Positions 46,890-55,590 of a stretch of 64,000 nt of DNA are shown here, piece by piece. Position numbers and translations under genes: made by a program. The stretch covers positions 16,206-80,205 of the IMG/VR virus record IMGVR_UViG_3300025112_000005, one strand, 5' to 3'. Within the stretch, counting starts at the first letter, position 1. Each line of letters starts with the position of its first letter. The DNA comes from a virus. The notes under the pieces are model-generated. The model worked only from the letters and a program-made list of their open reading frames with translations. It searched no databases and was not told the DNA's origin.

Positions 46890-48848
46890 ATGCCCAGCAG
46901 CTTCAAGCTCAACGGTCGCACCATCTACCGCCCCGGTGTCTACGGCAACGTGGACGTGTCGGCGTTGGGGGGGAAGGGCACGGCCACCGGCAACGTCGCA
47001 CTGGTGGCGGATCTGCCCGGCTTCAAGAAGGCCACCCCGCTGTCGTTCAATGGACAGCGCGGGTTTACAGGCTACGACCCCGCCGACGACGAGCTGGCGC
47101 TGTTGGCGTCACTCGCGTTCAACCCCGCCGCGGACGACGCGATCCCGGGCGGCGCCAACACCCTGACCATCGTGTCCGCCAACGACCCCACCCAGGCGTT
47201 CGTCAACGTGGACGACGTGGGCGCGGCCGTGGCGATGACGATCAAGAGCAAGGTGTGGGGCAAGGCCGGTAACCGGGTCAACTACGATCTGCTCAAGGCC
47301 GCGGACGTGCACACGTTCCAGTTCGTGCGCGACGGCATCAGCGAGGAGTTCGTGATGACGATCCCCAAGATGGGGACGATCATCTACGACGGCGGCGTGT
47401 TGACCACGGCCGTGGTCGAGCGCACGCCTTCACAGCTCCGGTACGAGTGGACGCGCAACCTGGGCGCGGTGCACCCCATCGCAGAGGCGACGGATTGGGA
47501 CCACGCGCCGACCGAAGGCGTCGTGACCGTGACCATCGACCAGCTTCCCGCAATGGGGATGACCCTCACGGTCACCACCACGGGGACGGACTTGGCGGGG
47601 GCCGCTCAGAACGAAGCGCTGGCGTTCACCGACGGTGATCCGCTGACAAAGACCACGACCGCCAGCTTCGGGTCCATCACCAAGGTGGCCAGCTTGCTGG
47701 ACGGGGGCGCGGCGAACCCGAACGTCACCGTGGGCTGCAACAGCGGCAAGATCATCAGCAACACCGGCCGAAAGCTGTCCGGCGTGCTGACCGAGATGGG
47801 GAACCTGGGCGGCGTCACGGTCACGACCGACGACCCCCAGGCCGGATCGCTCGACGCGGCCGACGCGGACTGCACCGCTGGCGAGGTCAGCGTGCTGGCG
47901 TCCTACGAGGTACGCGCAGACTCGGCGCTGATCGTGCGGGGGCTCGCGGCGTCACAGCTCGTAGAGGCGGCGCGCGGCGCGAGCTGCGAGGCGATGGACC
48001 TGGGCGTGCAGCTCAAGGGCAACTTCGGCGGCGGCTCCGACACCGCTCCCGTGGGCACGGCTCCCTGGCAGGCGGCGCTGGACGCCATCCTCGACAAGAA
48101 CATCCAGATCGTGATCGTGCTGTCCACGGACACCGCGGTGCACGCGCTGCTGGCCAAGCACTGCAACGACGCGGCGCTTCAGGGCTACGAGCGAAATTGT
48201 TGGGTCGGCGGGGTCGGCTCGCAGACGAAGGCCCAGGTGAACACGGAGACAGCGGCGCTCAACACGCGCTACGTGTCCGCCGTCTTCGACCAGATCGAGG
48301 TTGACCACCCCAACGGTTCGACGCCGACGCTGGAGCCGTCGTATTTCGCGCTGATCTGCGCGTGTATGCAGGCGGGCTCCCCCGTCGCGTGGCCCCTGAC
48401 GCACAACCGCCCGCGTATCCGCGACGCCTTCCAGACGTGGTCGCCCAACCTGGACGCTGACGAGATGATCGCCCAGGGCGTCTGTATGCTCACGCAGGAC
48501 ACGCTGGGCTGGCGCATCGAGCGGTCGGTTACGACCTACCGGACGGATGACAACCCGATTCTGTCCGAGACGAGCGCCTGGGAATCCGTCCAAACCTGCG
48601 TGCGCGACCTGCGCAGCAAGCTGATCGGGAAGGTCGGTAACCCCGGGGTGGCCGGGACGCGCGGCAAGGTGTTGTCCGCATCGCTCGACCGGCTGGACGA
48701 GCAGGTCAAGCTGGGGTGGATCAAGGCGCACCAGAACGTGGACGTGGAAGACCTGGGCGACCGCTTCCGCCTGACGGGCGAAATCGCGCCCGTCGAGCCC
48801 ACCAACTTCTTCGACATCGCGTTGTCCGCGGTGCGGATCCCGGGGTGA
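46890..48848 (+). CDS. Contractile tail sheath protein
   Basis: 652 residues from ATG 46890. N-terminus YRPGVYGNVDVSALGGKGTA is the classic sheath start ('..PGVY..ID.S....'). The C-terminal region SYFALICACMQAGSPVAWPL through TQDTLGWRIERSVTTYRTDD and the final EIAPVEPTNFFDIALSAVRI match sheath domain IV. The middle (~200-330) holds an extra surface domain (ATDWDHAPTEGVVTVTIDQL). Its presence defines the phage as myovirus-type. Sheath subunits contract to drive the tube through the envelope. Confidence 0.9.
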   Translation: MPSSFKLNGRTIYRPGVYGNVDVSALGGKGTATGNVALVADLPGFKKATPLSFNGQRGFTGYDPADDELALLASLAFNPAADDAIPGGANTLTIVSANDPTQAFVNVDDVGAAVAMTIKSKVWGKAGNRVNYDLLKAADVHTFQFVRDGISEEFVMTIPKMGTIIYDGGVLTTAVVERTPSQLRYEWTRNLGAVHPIAEATDWDHAPTEGVVTVTIDQLPAMGMTLTVTTTGTDLAGAAQNEALAFTDGDPLTKTTTASFGSITKVASLLDGGAANPNVTVGCNSGKIISNTGRKLSGVLTEMGNLGGVTVTTDDPQAGSLDAADADCTAGEVSVLASYEVRADSALIVRGLAASQLVEAARGASCEAMDLGVQLKGNFGGGSDTAPVGTAPWQAALDAILDKNIQIVIVLSTDTAVHALLAKHCNDAALQGYERNCWVGGVGSQTKAQVNTETAALNTRYVSAVFDQIEVDHPNGSTPTLEPSYFALICACMQAGSPVAWPLTHNRPRIRDAFQTWSPNLDADEMIAQGVCMLTQDTLGWRIERSVTTYRTDDNPILSETSAWESVQTCVRDLRSKLIGKVGNPGVAGTRGKVLSASLDRLDEQVKLGWIKAHQNVDVEDLGDRFRLTGEIAPVEPTNFFDIALSAVRIPG

Positions 48849-48853
48849 TGTAG

Positions 48854-49276
48854 ATGGCGACTCGTGCAATCAGCGGCTCCAGGGCGAAGCTGTTCCTGAA
48901 CGACGAAGAAGTAGGCTTCGCGGTCAACGTCTCCGGCACCGAGACGCAGATGCTCCAGCGCGTGGACGCGATGGGGGATGCGTACTCAAAGGAGATTGTG
49001 GCCGTGCGGCGTGTGGCCAGCTTCAACGCGGCGCACGTGCGCATCAAGCGCGGCTCGCTGAAGGCGCTCAGAGCGATGGCGCGTGGTTCGACCACCAACA
49101 TCCTGAACTTCCCGCCCCTGACTGCGATCCTCTACGACGACCTGGAAGATGAGCCCATCGAGAAGATCACCGGCTGCGTCTGCGAGCAGCGAAGCTGGTC
49201 GGTCGATGCCGCGGGCATCCTCAACGAGAACGTGTCTTTCCAGGCGATCCGACTCATGGACGAAGACGAGCAGTAA
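48854..49276 (+). CDS. Tail tube protein
   Basis: 140 residues from ATG 48854. Short beta-rich protein (AKLFLNDEEVGFAVNVSGTE, AGILNENVSFQAIRLMDEDE) immediately after the sheath gene, the standard order and size of a myophage tube protein. No membrane segment. It would form the rigid inner tube through which DNA and any injected proteins pass, which limits the size of folded cargo. Confidence 0.8.
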   Translation: MATRAISGSRAKLFLNDEEVGFAVNVSGTETQMLQRVDAMGDAYSKEIVAVRRVASFNAAHVRIKRGSLKALRAMARGSTTNILNFPPLTAILYDDLEDEPIEKITGCVCEQRSWSVDAAGILNENVSFQAIRLMDEDEQ

Positions 49277-49285
49277 GGGGGCGCT

Positions 49286-49726
49286 GTGGGGGCTGCTGAT
49301 ACCTTGGACCTGCGCGCAGCGGCGCGCGCTACCGACCCTGCGCACGAAGACGACGCCCCTCTGGTACCGCGCGAGCGCGTCGCAAACATCGCGTACCACG
49401 AGAAGCGCGCAGCCGTGGTGCTGCGGGCACCCGACGGTGCACAGCGCACACATGCCGACCGACTGGCGGCGACCCTGGCAGGTGTCCCCTGGGCGCAGCT
49501 CTCCCCGCTGGCGCAGGCGCGCTTTCAGTCGCTTGCGATCTTCGCGGTGTGCATCAGCAAGACGCCTGACTGGCTCGATGCTGCGGCGCAGGAAGACGAC
49601 GAACTGCTGTTCGCATTGGCGGGGGCTGCGGAGGCCCACGCCCTGGCCTACTTTCTCCGAGACGATGGATCGGGTGGGGCGGCTGAGAAACCTCCGCGGG
49701 TGGTGGTGGCGCTCGCAGACGCCTGA
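49286..49726 (+). CDS. Tail assembly chaperone, first part
   Basis: 146 residues from GTG 49286. Helical and acidic, with ERVANIAYHEKRAAVVLRAP and LSPLAQARFQSLAIFAVCIS. It lies between tube and tape measure, where tailed phages encode two overlapping chaperones (G and G-T), often joined by programmed frameshifting. The last 62 bases overlap the frame at 49665-49898. A shift there would fuse the two. Confidence 0.65.
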   Translation: MGAADTLDLRAAARATDPAHEDDAPLVPRERVANIAYHEKRAAVVLRAPDGAQRTHADRLAATLAGVPWAQLSPLAQARFQSLAIFAVCISKTPDWLDAAAQEDDELLFALAGAAEAHALAYFLRDDGSGGAAEKPPRVVVALADA

Positions 49727-49898
49727 TCCGGCGCTTGCCGGAGCTGTTGAGTTTGAGCGGGTGCTGATGGCACTCGACCCCGATGCTTGGGCAAAACTGA
49801 GCGGGCCGACGCGCGACGACGCCGGCCGGCTGGTCACGGGTGATCCGGTCGTGGACGCGTGGGAGCGCGAAGCGTGGGAGGAAGCCGCCCGTGAGTAG
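49665..49898 (+). CDS. Tail assembly chaperone, second (T-like) part
   Basis: 77 residues if started at ATG 49665, beginning MDRVGRLRNLRGWWWRSQTP, then EFERVLMALDPDAWAKLSGP and a C-terminus of acidic helices (DAWEREAWEEAARE). In the +1 (or -2) frame relative to the first chaperone frame. It may be expressed by frameshifting in the 49665-49726 overlap (candidates include the GGTGGGGCGG stretch) or from its own ATG. It overlaps the tape measure start by 8 bases. Confidence 0.6.
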   Translation: MDRVGRLRNLRGWWWRSQTPDPALAGAVEFERVLMALDPDAWAKLSGPTRDDAGRLVTGDPVVDAWEREAWEEAARE

Positions 49899-51642
49899 CG
49901 AAAAGCATACAACCGAAATCGAGGTCAACATCACCACGGCGTCCGCCGAGGCGGCGGTCGAGCGGGTGTTGGCCAAGCTCAACAAGGCGGCAAACGTAGC
50001 GGACGGGCTTGGCATCGGCGACGGCGGCCCCCAGGGGTCCCAGGGGACCAGCTCCGCAGGCTCGCGCACCACCACCAGCTCCGCGCGCCCTGCACTGCCC
50101 CACGGGGCGCCCGCGGGCAGCTCAACGACCAGCTCCGCGGGGGCAGGAGCGCTCCCCACGCTCCCTGGGGGCGGAAGCGGCGGGGGCGGCGGCGGCGGGG
50201 GCGGCGGTGGGCAGTACGGACCCGCGCGACCAGACACGGGTCGAGGTAGCAGGGAACAAGAGCGCTGGAACGAACAGCGTGAGCGTGCGATCCGGCGCCG
50301 GGAGTGGGAGGCGTCCAAGGTGCCCCCCGCGGAGCCCCCCCCGCCGCAGCACTTGGTACGCGACGCGGCCATGCAGCAGGCGCAGGGCGGTGCAGTGGGC
50401 GCCGTCGGGGCGCTTGCAACGGCATCGTCCGGGGCGGCCGGGATGCTCACCGTAGGGGCAGGCGCGGCGCGGGGCGCCGGGAAGGCCGCTGGGGCTATCG
50501 GCAAGGCCGAAGGCACCCCCCTTTTCAAGCGCCTGGGCATGGCGGGCATGGCTCTTGGGGGGCTCAGCGGCGCGGGGATGGCGCTGGGTGCGGCAAGCTA
50601 CGGCGCTCGTATGGGCGCGATTGGCGAGCGTGCGGGGCTAGAGGAAGGGGAGTTGCAAGCGTTGCGAATGGGCGGAGGTGGTGTGCCCCGCAACTACTAC
50701 AACGTGATGTCGGATACCTGGGGCGCGGACCCCCAAGAGGCGCTTCAGATGATGGTCCAGGGGACCAGCGCCGTGGGGATGCGGCAGTGGGGGGGCACCA
50801 AAGCCCGCACCTTGGTCAACACGATGTTTGCAGCAAAACGTAGCGGCATGAGCCCCGGTAGTATCTCCAGTATGGCAGCTACTTACGGCGCTGGGGGCGG
50901 GTCGTTGAAGGGGTTGAATGCGCTCGGTGAACTGGATCGGATGACCCTCGGGCTTACGGAGTCGATGGACATTTCAGGAAGCCGCGCCGACGAGGTGCTC
51001 TCCGCCTTGGTGGGGGCTATTGGAGCCCGCGCAGGTAGCGGGCGCATGGCCGACAGCAACAAAATGGCGGCGTTCACCTTGGGGCTCCACAAGACCGGAA
51101 TCTCAGAGGTCAGAGGCACGGGGGCGGCTCGTGCGACTGCCCGCATGATGGGGTACGGCACCAGCGCGGCGCAGTCGTTCGGCTCCAACTTCGCGGGGCT
51201 GGGGCAGGCGGCGTTGCTCGCCGAGGCGTTTCAGGGCGGGGGGTCCATCGAGCAGATCATGGCGCGGCTGGACGAGCAGGGGCAGAGCCCCCAGGCGGTG
51301 CGGCAGGCGTACCGGAACCAGCTCGGCGGGGCAGCGAAATATGCGCTGTACGGCGAAGGCGAGTCTGCGCGGAGTGCTCGGGGCATCTTGGCGGCAGATC
51401 CGACTGAGCCGTCGAGAGCCTGGGCGCCTTCGCTCGTGGAGCCGGGCGACCTGATGTCTCTTCGTCGCGCACAGGCACGGCGGGCGGCACGGCGGGTGGA
51501 CGGGGTGGATGTAGCCCAGGGCGTGCAGTTGATCGGAATCGCAGAGGACATGGAGGCGGCGCTGATGGCGGTTACGCGTGGTCCCGCGGGGCAAAAATTC
51601 ACTGAGATCATGGAGCGTATCGCCCGGTACTTGGCCCCGTGA
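49891..51642 (+). CDS. Tape measure protein (short)
   Basis: 583 residues from GTG 49891; the upstream frame is a shadow. N-terminal helix (ITTASAEAAVERVLAKLNKA), a Ser/Thr/Gly-rich linker including an 11-Gly run (~105), then Ala/Gly/Met-rich helices (MAGMALGGLSGAGMALGAAS) consistent with a tape measure inside the tube. Position after the chaperones supports this. At 583 residues the predicted tail would be short for a myophage, if the usual length relation holds. A membrane-active hydrophobic middle (~160-260) may aid DNA passage. Confidence 0.72.
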   Translation: MSSEKHTTEIEVNITTASAEAAVERVLAKLNKAANVADGLGIGDGGPQGSQGTSSAGSRTTTSSARPALPHGAPAGSSTTSSAGAGALPTLPGGGSGGGGGGGGGGGQYGPARPDTGRGSREQERWNEQRERAIRRREWEASKVPPAEPPPPQHLVRDAAMQQAQGGAVGAVGALATASSGAAGMLTVGAGAARGAGKAAGAIGKAEGTPLFKRLGMAGMALGGLSGAGMALGAASYGARMGAIGERAGLEEGELQALRMGGGGVPRNYYNVMSDTWGADPQEALQMMVQGTSAVGMRQWGGTKARTLVNTMFAAKRSGMSPGSISSMAATYGAGGGSLKGLNALGELDRMTLGLTESMDISGSRADEVLSALVGAIGARAGSGRMADSNKMAAFTLGLHKTGISEVRGTGAARATARMMGYGTSAAQSFGSNFAGLGQAALLAEAFQGGGSIEQIMARLDEQGQSPQAVRQAYRNQLGGAAKYALYGEGESARSARGILAADPTEPSRAWAPSLVEPGDLMSLRRAQARRAARRVDGVDVAQGVQLIGIAEDMEAALMAVTRGPAGQKFTEIMERIARYLAP

Positions 51643-53123
51643 CGGCGCGGCGTAGTCCCCTACGTGCTGAAATCCACACGTACGATGGGGTCGAGGATAT
51701 CACCGGGTGGGTGGGTAGCCTCTCGTACACCAACAGCACGACGGGGGGGACGGCGCAGGCGACGCTGCATATCCCGTTGCAGAGCTGGGGACGGATGGGG
51801 CGCAAGGTGCCCGTGCTCCCCGGGGCGTGGCTGGTGGTTCGTGATGCGGGGACGCACCAGACGCATTGGTGGGGGCGCATTGACGCCGTGTCGACGGGGC
51901 GCGAGGTAGCCGCGGGGAGCGCCCCGCACGGGGTGACGACCACACCCGTGAGCATTTCCGCGCAGACCTACGAACAGATGTTGGGCAACGCGCGTGTGAT
52001 CCTCGCCCCCGGGATGCGCGGGGCCGACGTTCCCGGCGCCGTGTACCAGTTCAAGAGCTGGGCGCCCCGGATGAAGGCGTGGATGCAGGCATTCGATACC
52101 AACCAGCCCGGGGAGCTACTGGCGAAGGTGTTCCGTGTGCTTGCCCAGCAGCCCCTTCCGCGCTCTCTGGGAGGCGAAACGCTCGGCGAGGCTGTCCCGG
52201 TTGCTTGGAACGAGGATCTGGCCCCTCCGGCGCTTGTGGACCGCTTCATCCCCGTCCCGGGGCTCGCTATCCAGGCGTTCGGCAACATGCTACCTCGCGG
52301 AACGATCTGGAGCATGATCCAGGGGACGTTCGGGGCGGACCCGCAGCTCGTGGAGCTGTTCCCCGGAAACTACCCCTTCCTGGGGGGCGCAGGGGCGGGG
52401 GCTTCGGTCGGAGGCGCTTCTACAGCGCTGGAGGAGGTGCTGGGCGTCCGCGTGCCCCTCGTGTACCGGATGGCACCGCTGCACGTAGACAAGGCGGTGT
52501 GGGGGGAAGGGGTTGTTGTTGCGGGACTGTTCGGGAAGACGCCCAGCGGCTTCGCGCAGCACCTTGACCAGTCGGACGTTGAAAACTGGACCGTGCGCTG
52601 GTCGGACAGCGACCGCAAAAACGGGTTCTATGCAGAGACCTACCTACAACCGCAATCGCAAATGGGCGCGTACGGGCTTCTGGGGACCCCGATCATCGAC
52701 GCTGAAGACGCGGAACGGCACGGGCTCCGGTTCTTTGAAGCCTCGTGGCCGTTCTTCCCCAGCGCGGGGGAAGAAGCCGCGGGGCAGAGCCTTCAGGCGT
52801 CCATCGACGCCGTAGTGGAGTACGCCGCGCACGCGCTCCAAAACAGTCACCTGAAGGGCGTCGGGTCGCTCACGTTGCGTCCCAACCCGTTCCTGCGCCC
52901 AGGTGGCTGGGTGACGGTTGACGTAGGCGCCGATGAGAGGTGGAGCTGCTACCTCAACAGCGTGACTTACCACGCCAGCGTTGCCGCGGAGGGGCTGCTG
53001 ACCACGGGGACGAGCGCTGAGTACATCCAGGGGATTTTCGGCACCACGGGCGAGGCCACCATGCAGCGCATGGACACGGTGGCGGGTGCCGCAGACGTGG
53101 ACTTCACGAAGGGCGTGGTTTGA
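51639..53123 (+). CDS. Baseplate hub-like protein
   Basis: 494 residues from GTG 51639. Starts with a beta-barrel-like region (YDGVEDITGWVGSLSYTNST, WLVVRDAGTHQTHWWGRIDA) as in gp27/gpD-type hub proteins and has TVRWSDSDRKNGFYAETYLQ in the middle. The C-terminus GSLTLRPNPFLRPGGWVTVD resembles hub proteins that bind the tube. Order (tape measure, hub, OB-fold protein, LysM/gp25) supports the call. Confidence 0.68.
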   Translation: MTARRSPLRAEIHTYDGVEDITGWVGSLSYTNSTTGGTAQATLHIPLQSWGRMGRKVPVLPGAWLVVRDAGTHQTHWWGRIDAVSTGREVAAGSAPHGVTTTPVSISAQTYEQMLGNARVILAPGMRGADVPGAVYQFKSWAPRMKAWMQAFDTNQPGELLAKVFRVLAQQPLPRSLGGETLGEAVPVAWNEDLAPPALVDRFIPVPGLAIQAFGNMLPRGTIWSMIQGTFGADPQLVELFPGNYPFLGGAGAGASVGGASTALEEVLGVRVPLVYRMAPLHVDKAVWGEGVVVAGLFGKTPSGFAQHLDQSDVENWTVRWSDSDRKNGFYAETYLQPQSQMGAYGLLGTPIIDAEDAERHGLRFFEASWPFFPSAGEEAAGQSLQASIDAVVEYAAHALQNSHLKGVGSLTLRPNPFLRPGGWVTVDVGADERWSCYLNSVTYHASVAAEGLLTTGTSAEYIQGIFGTTGEATMQRMDTVAGAADVDFTKGVV

Positions 53124-53920
53124 ACTTCAAGGGGTCCATTCGCTGGGCACGTGTGGAGCGCATGTACGTGCAGGGTGGCCAGCCCGTCGCGGACGTGGTG
53201 GACCGCTGGGGCGGCGTGTACCGCGCGGTGCGCTTCTTGGGGCTGGGCGGCGGCATCGGCAACTTTGGGTCCGCGGGTGCACGGGGCGTCGAGGCGGGCG
53301 ACAAGAGCGAGCTGGCTACGGACGGCGACGCGGCAGAGGTGGCGCTCGTCTTCCCCGAAACAACGAAGGCGGGGCGGGCTCAGAAGCCGTGGATCATCGC
53401 CAGCGCCATGCACCCCAGCGACGGCGCCAAGGTCACGTTGGAGACCGAAGCACCTGCGACGGGCTCGGACTACACCAAGCACCACGCCACGGATCACGTG
53501 ATCGGGCGCAAGACGGCGCGCGTGGTCGTCTCCGAGCTGGCGGGGGTGGCTGTGCAAGGGCTCGCGGGCCAGCCCGTGCGTGTACAGCTCGCGGGGTCGG
53601 ACAAGCTGCGTGTGAGCAGCGACGGCGAGGCGAACGAAACGGTCCTGCTGGGCGGCCGGCTGCGCGCGTTCTTGGACGCCCTGGTGGCGCGGCTGGAGCT
53701 GCAACGACTCGCGATCGTCACGCTGGAGAATTGGGCAAACACGGCGGTCACCCCGTCCACGGGGGAGCCCACGGCGTCTTTCGTGCAGGACTACAACGCG
53801 TGGGTAGCTGCGAACGCTGCGGGCGGCATCTACCTCGCCCCTGACGAGCCGTTCGTGGCCACGGCTGATACCATCGAGTCGGCGGTGGTCGCGATCAGCA
53901 GCAAGAGCAAGGGGGGCTGA
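53120..53920 (+). CDS. Baseplate OB-fold / spike-associated protein
   Basis: 266 residues from TTG 53120, overlapping the TGA of the hub gene. The N-terminal half (IRWARVERMYVQGGQPVADV, EVALVFPETTKAGRAQKPWI) looks like the OB-fold of baseplate gpV/gp45-type spike proteins. The C-terminal half is helical. No tip beta-helix is seen, so a separate spike protein may exist or this one may be truncated relative to gpV. Function inferred from position and fold pattern. Confidence 0.55.
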   Translation: MNFKGSIRWARVERMYVQGGQPVADVVDRWGGVYRAVRFLGLGGGIGNFGSAGARGVEAGDKSELATDGDAAEVALVFPETTKAGRAQKPWIIASAMHPSDGAKVTLETEAPATGSDYTKHHATDHVIGRKTARVVVSELAGVAVQGLAGQPVRVQLAGSDKLRVSSDGEANETVLLGGRLRAFLDALVARLELQRLAIVTLENWANTAVTPSTGEPTASFVQDYNAWVAANAAGGIYLAPDEPFVATADTIESAVVAISSKSKGG

Positions 53921-53921
53921 G

Positions 53922-55577
53922 ATGTATCCAGGCGTGGCGGTTCCTCAGTCGGGGCGGTTGGCGGCCCTCTTTCGGGTCCCCATCGACTACGTGTTGGAGG
54001 TGCGCGTGGACGGGCAGGTGGCCGTGGCGGTCAGCGTCCCCAACTACCCCGGTGGGCTCTCGCTTTCGCAGCCCCATGCGACCAGCGTCCGGCACACGTT
54101 GGGCGACGAGCCCGTGCGTGAGGCGACGGTGAACCGCTTCCGCACCATCGTGATCAGGGGCAACAGCGGGTTCCGAGCGCGCGCCGGCTACAACGAGCGG
54201 GGGGAAGTGATCTTCGCCGAGGGGCCGATCATCCTTCGCGAGTTCCAAGCGTTCCTCGACGCCTACCAGAAGCTCGTCGCAGAAGACGGCCCGCGGGTCA
54301 CGCTGGTCTTTCGGGCCTTCGCGGAGAACTACAACTACCGCTGCGAGATTGAGACCTGGGCAGTCGAGCGGGACGCGGCGACCACGCCGCTGGCCAACTG
54401 GTCGTTGACGCTGCGCGCGTATCTCGACGCGCCGCCCAACAACCCGATCAACCTGCTGTCCCCGGTGTCGGACTGGTTCGAGAAGGCCGCGCAGAAGATC
54501 CAGCTTGCGAACGCGTACATCGCGATTGCAGGCAATGCGACCACGAACTTTCGCGGTGATCTGGAGAGTTTGCGCGCGCCTGGGCGGGCGCTCCAACAGA
54601 CGGCGCTTGCGCTCCAGAACGTGGCTGACGGCGCGCGCGCTATTGCCCGTTTTCCTGCTGACATGGTGGCGGACTTCGCGAACGCTGCGCAGGGCTTCAA
54701 GGACGCGTACGAAGATGTTGTGGGTGGGCGCTTCGATGATCCGTTGGGGGTCAACGAGTGGGAAGCGCTCTCAGGAGAATGGGAGCGGTTGACCAACACG
54801 CTGGGGATCACGGCGGAGGATGCCCCGCGCGACAGCATGACCGCGCTGGGGTACAGCGGTGGTACAGCGGCGGACCTGGAGATGTCCAGGGCGCGTGCGC
54901 TGGCCGTGGGGCCGCTTGACGGGCTGTACCTACGCGCTCCGACACGCGGTCCCCGACTCGATGCGCAAGAGGCGACCCCCGTCCAGCTCCGCACGGGGGA
55001 GAACCTGCGCGATGTGGCGCTGCGCATCCTGGGCGATGCGGAGCAATGGATCGTGATCGCCGAGTACAACGGGTGGCAGAACGCGCACCGGCTGGGGAGC
55101 GGGCGGCCCGCGCGCCGGGGCGATTGGGTTCGGGTCCCGCGGGGTCGACGGAGCGAAACGCTCTTGCGTCGGTCGGACCCGTACATGCGCGACCTGTACC
55201 TGGACGCGGAGGGGGATCTGGAGCTTGTGGGGCAGGGCGGCACCACGGGTTTCTTGATGGACCTACGTACCGTGCGTGGTCCCGCGAATCTCCGGCAGGC
55301 GCTCACGGGACGGATGTTGACCGTGATGGGGGAATCGGCGGGGTTCCCGCAGTACGGGCTTCCGCGTGTGGTGGGGCTGGGCGGCTCTGCCAGCGGCGCC
55401 GCGTACATTGCCGCGCACGTCCGTGACCAGCTCCTCCGCGACCCTCGTGTGGACCTTGTGCAGAATCTCTCCGTGACCGACGAGGGGGATACCCTCACGG
55501 CGGAAGCCGACGTGACGCCCAAGGACGCGACGGGGTCCCCTGTCACGCTCCTGGCACCCCTACCATCTGCCGCGTAG
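53922..55577 (+). CDS. Baseplate protein: LysM + gp25-like fusion
   Basis: 551 residues from ATG 53922. N-terminal ~170 residues are beta-rich and may bind the tube end. Residues ~345-405 hold a LysM-like unit (LRTGENLRDVALRILGDAEQ, AEYNGWQNAHRLGSGRPARR, GDWVRVPRG), as in T4 gp53. The last ~125 residues (DLYLDAEGDLELVGQGGTTG to DEGDTLTAEADVTPKD) resemble the gp25/W baseplate wedge fold. In T4 gp53 and gp25 are separate wedge proteins; here both appear on one chain. It is directly followed by baseplate J, the usual neighbour of gp25. Confidence 0.68.
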   Translation: MYPGVAVPQSGRLAALFRVPIDYVLEVRVDGQVAVAVSVPNYPGGLSLSQPHATSVRHTLGDEPVREATVNRFRTIVIRGNSGFRARAGYNERGEVIFAEGPIILREFQAFLDAYQKLVAEDGPRVTLVFRAFAENYNYRCEIETWAVERDAATTPLANWSLTLRAYLDAPPNNPINLLSPVSDWFEKAAQKIQLANAYIAIAGNATTNFRGDLESLRAPGRALQQTALALQNVADGARAIARFPADMVADFANAAQGFKDAYEDVVGGRFDDPLGVNEWEALSGEWERLTNTLGITAEDAPRDSMTALGYSGGTAADLEMSRARALAVGPLDGLYLRAPTRGPRLDAQEATPVQLRTGENLRDVALRILGDAEQWIVIAEYNGWQNAHRLGSGRPARRGDWVRVPRGRRSETLLRRSDPYMRDLYLDAEGDLELVGQGGTTGFLMDLRTVRGPANLRQALTGRMLTVMGESAGFPQYGLPRVVGLGGSASGAAYIAAHVRDQLLRDPRVDLVQNLSVTDEGDTLTAEADVTPKDATGSPVTLLAPLPSAA

Positions 55578-55580
55578 AAT
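55551..55580 (+). promoter_or_regulatory. Candidate promoter before baseplate J
   Basis: CTGGCA (55551-55556, 4/6) and TAGAAT (55575-55580, 5/6) with an 18-base spacer, ending 10 bases before the ATG. The leader would be extremely short, which weakens the case. Confidence 0.3.
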
Positions 55581-55590
55581 AGGGGCGCTC

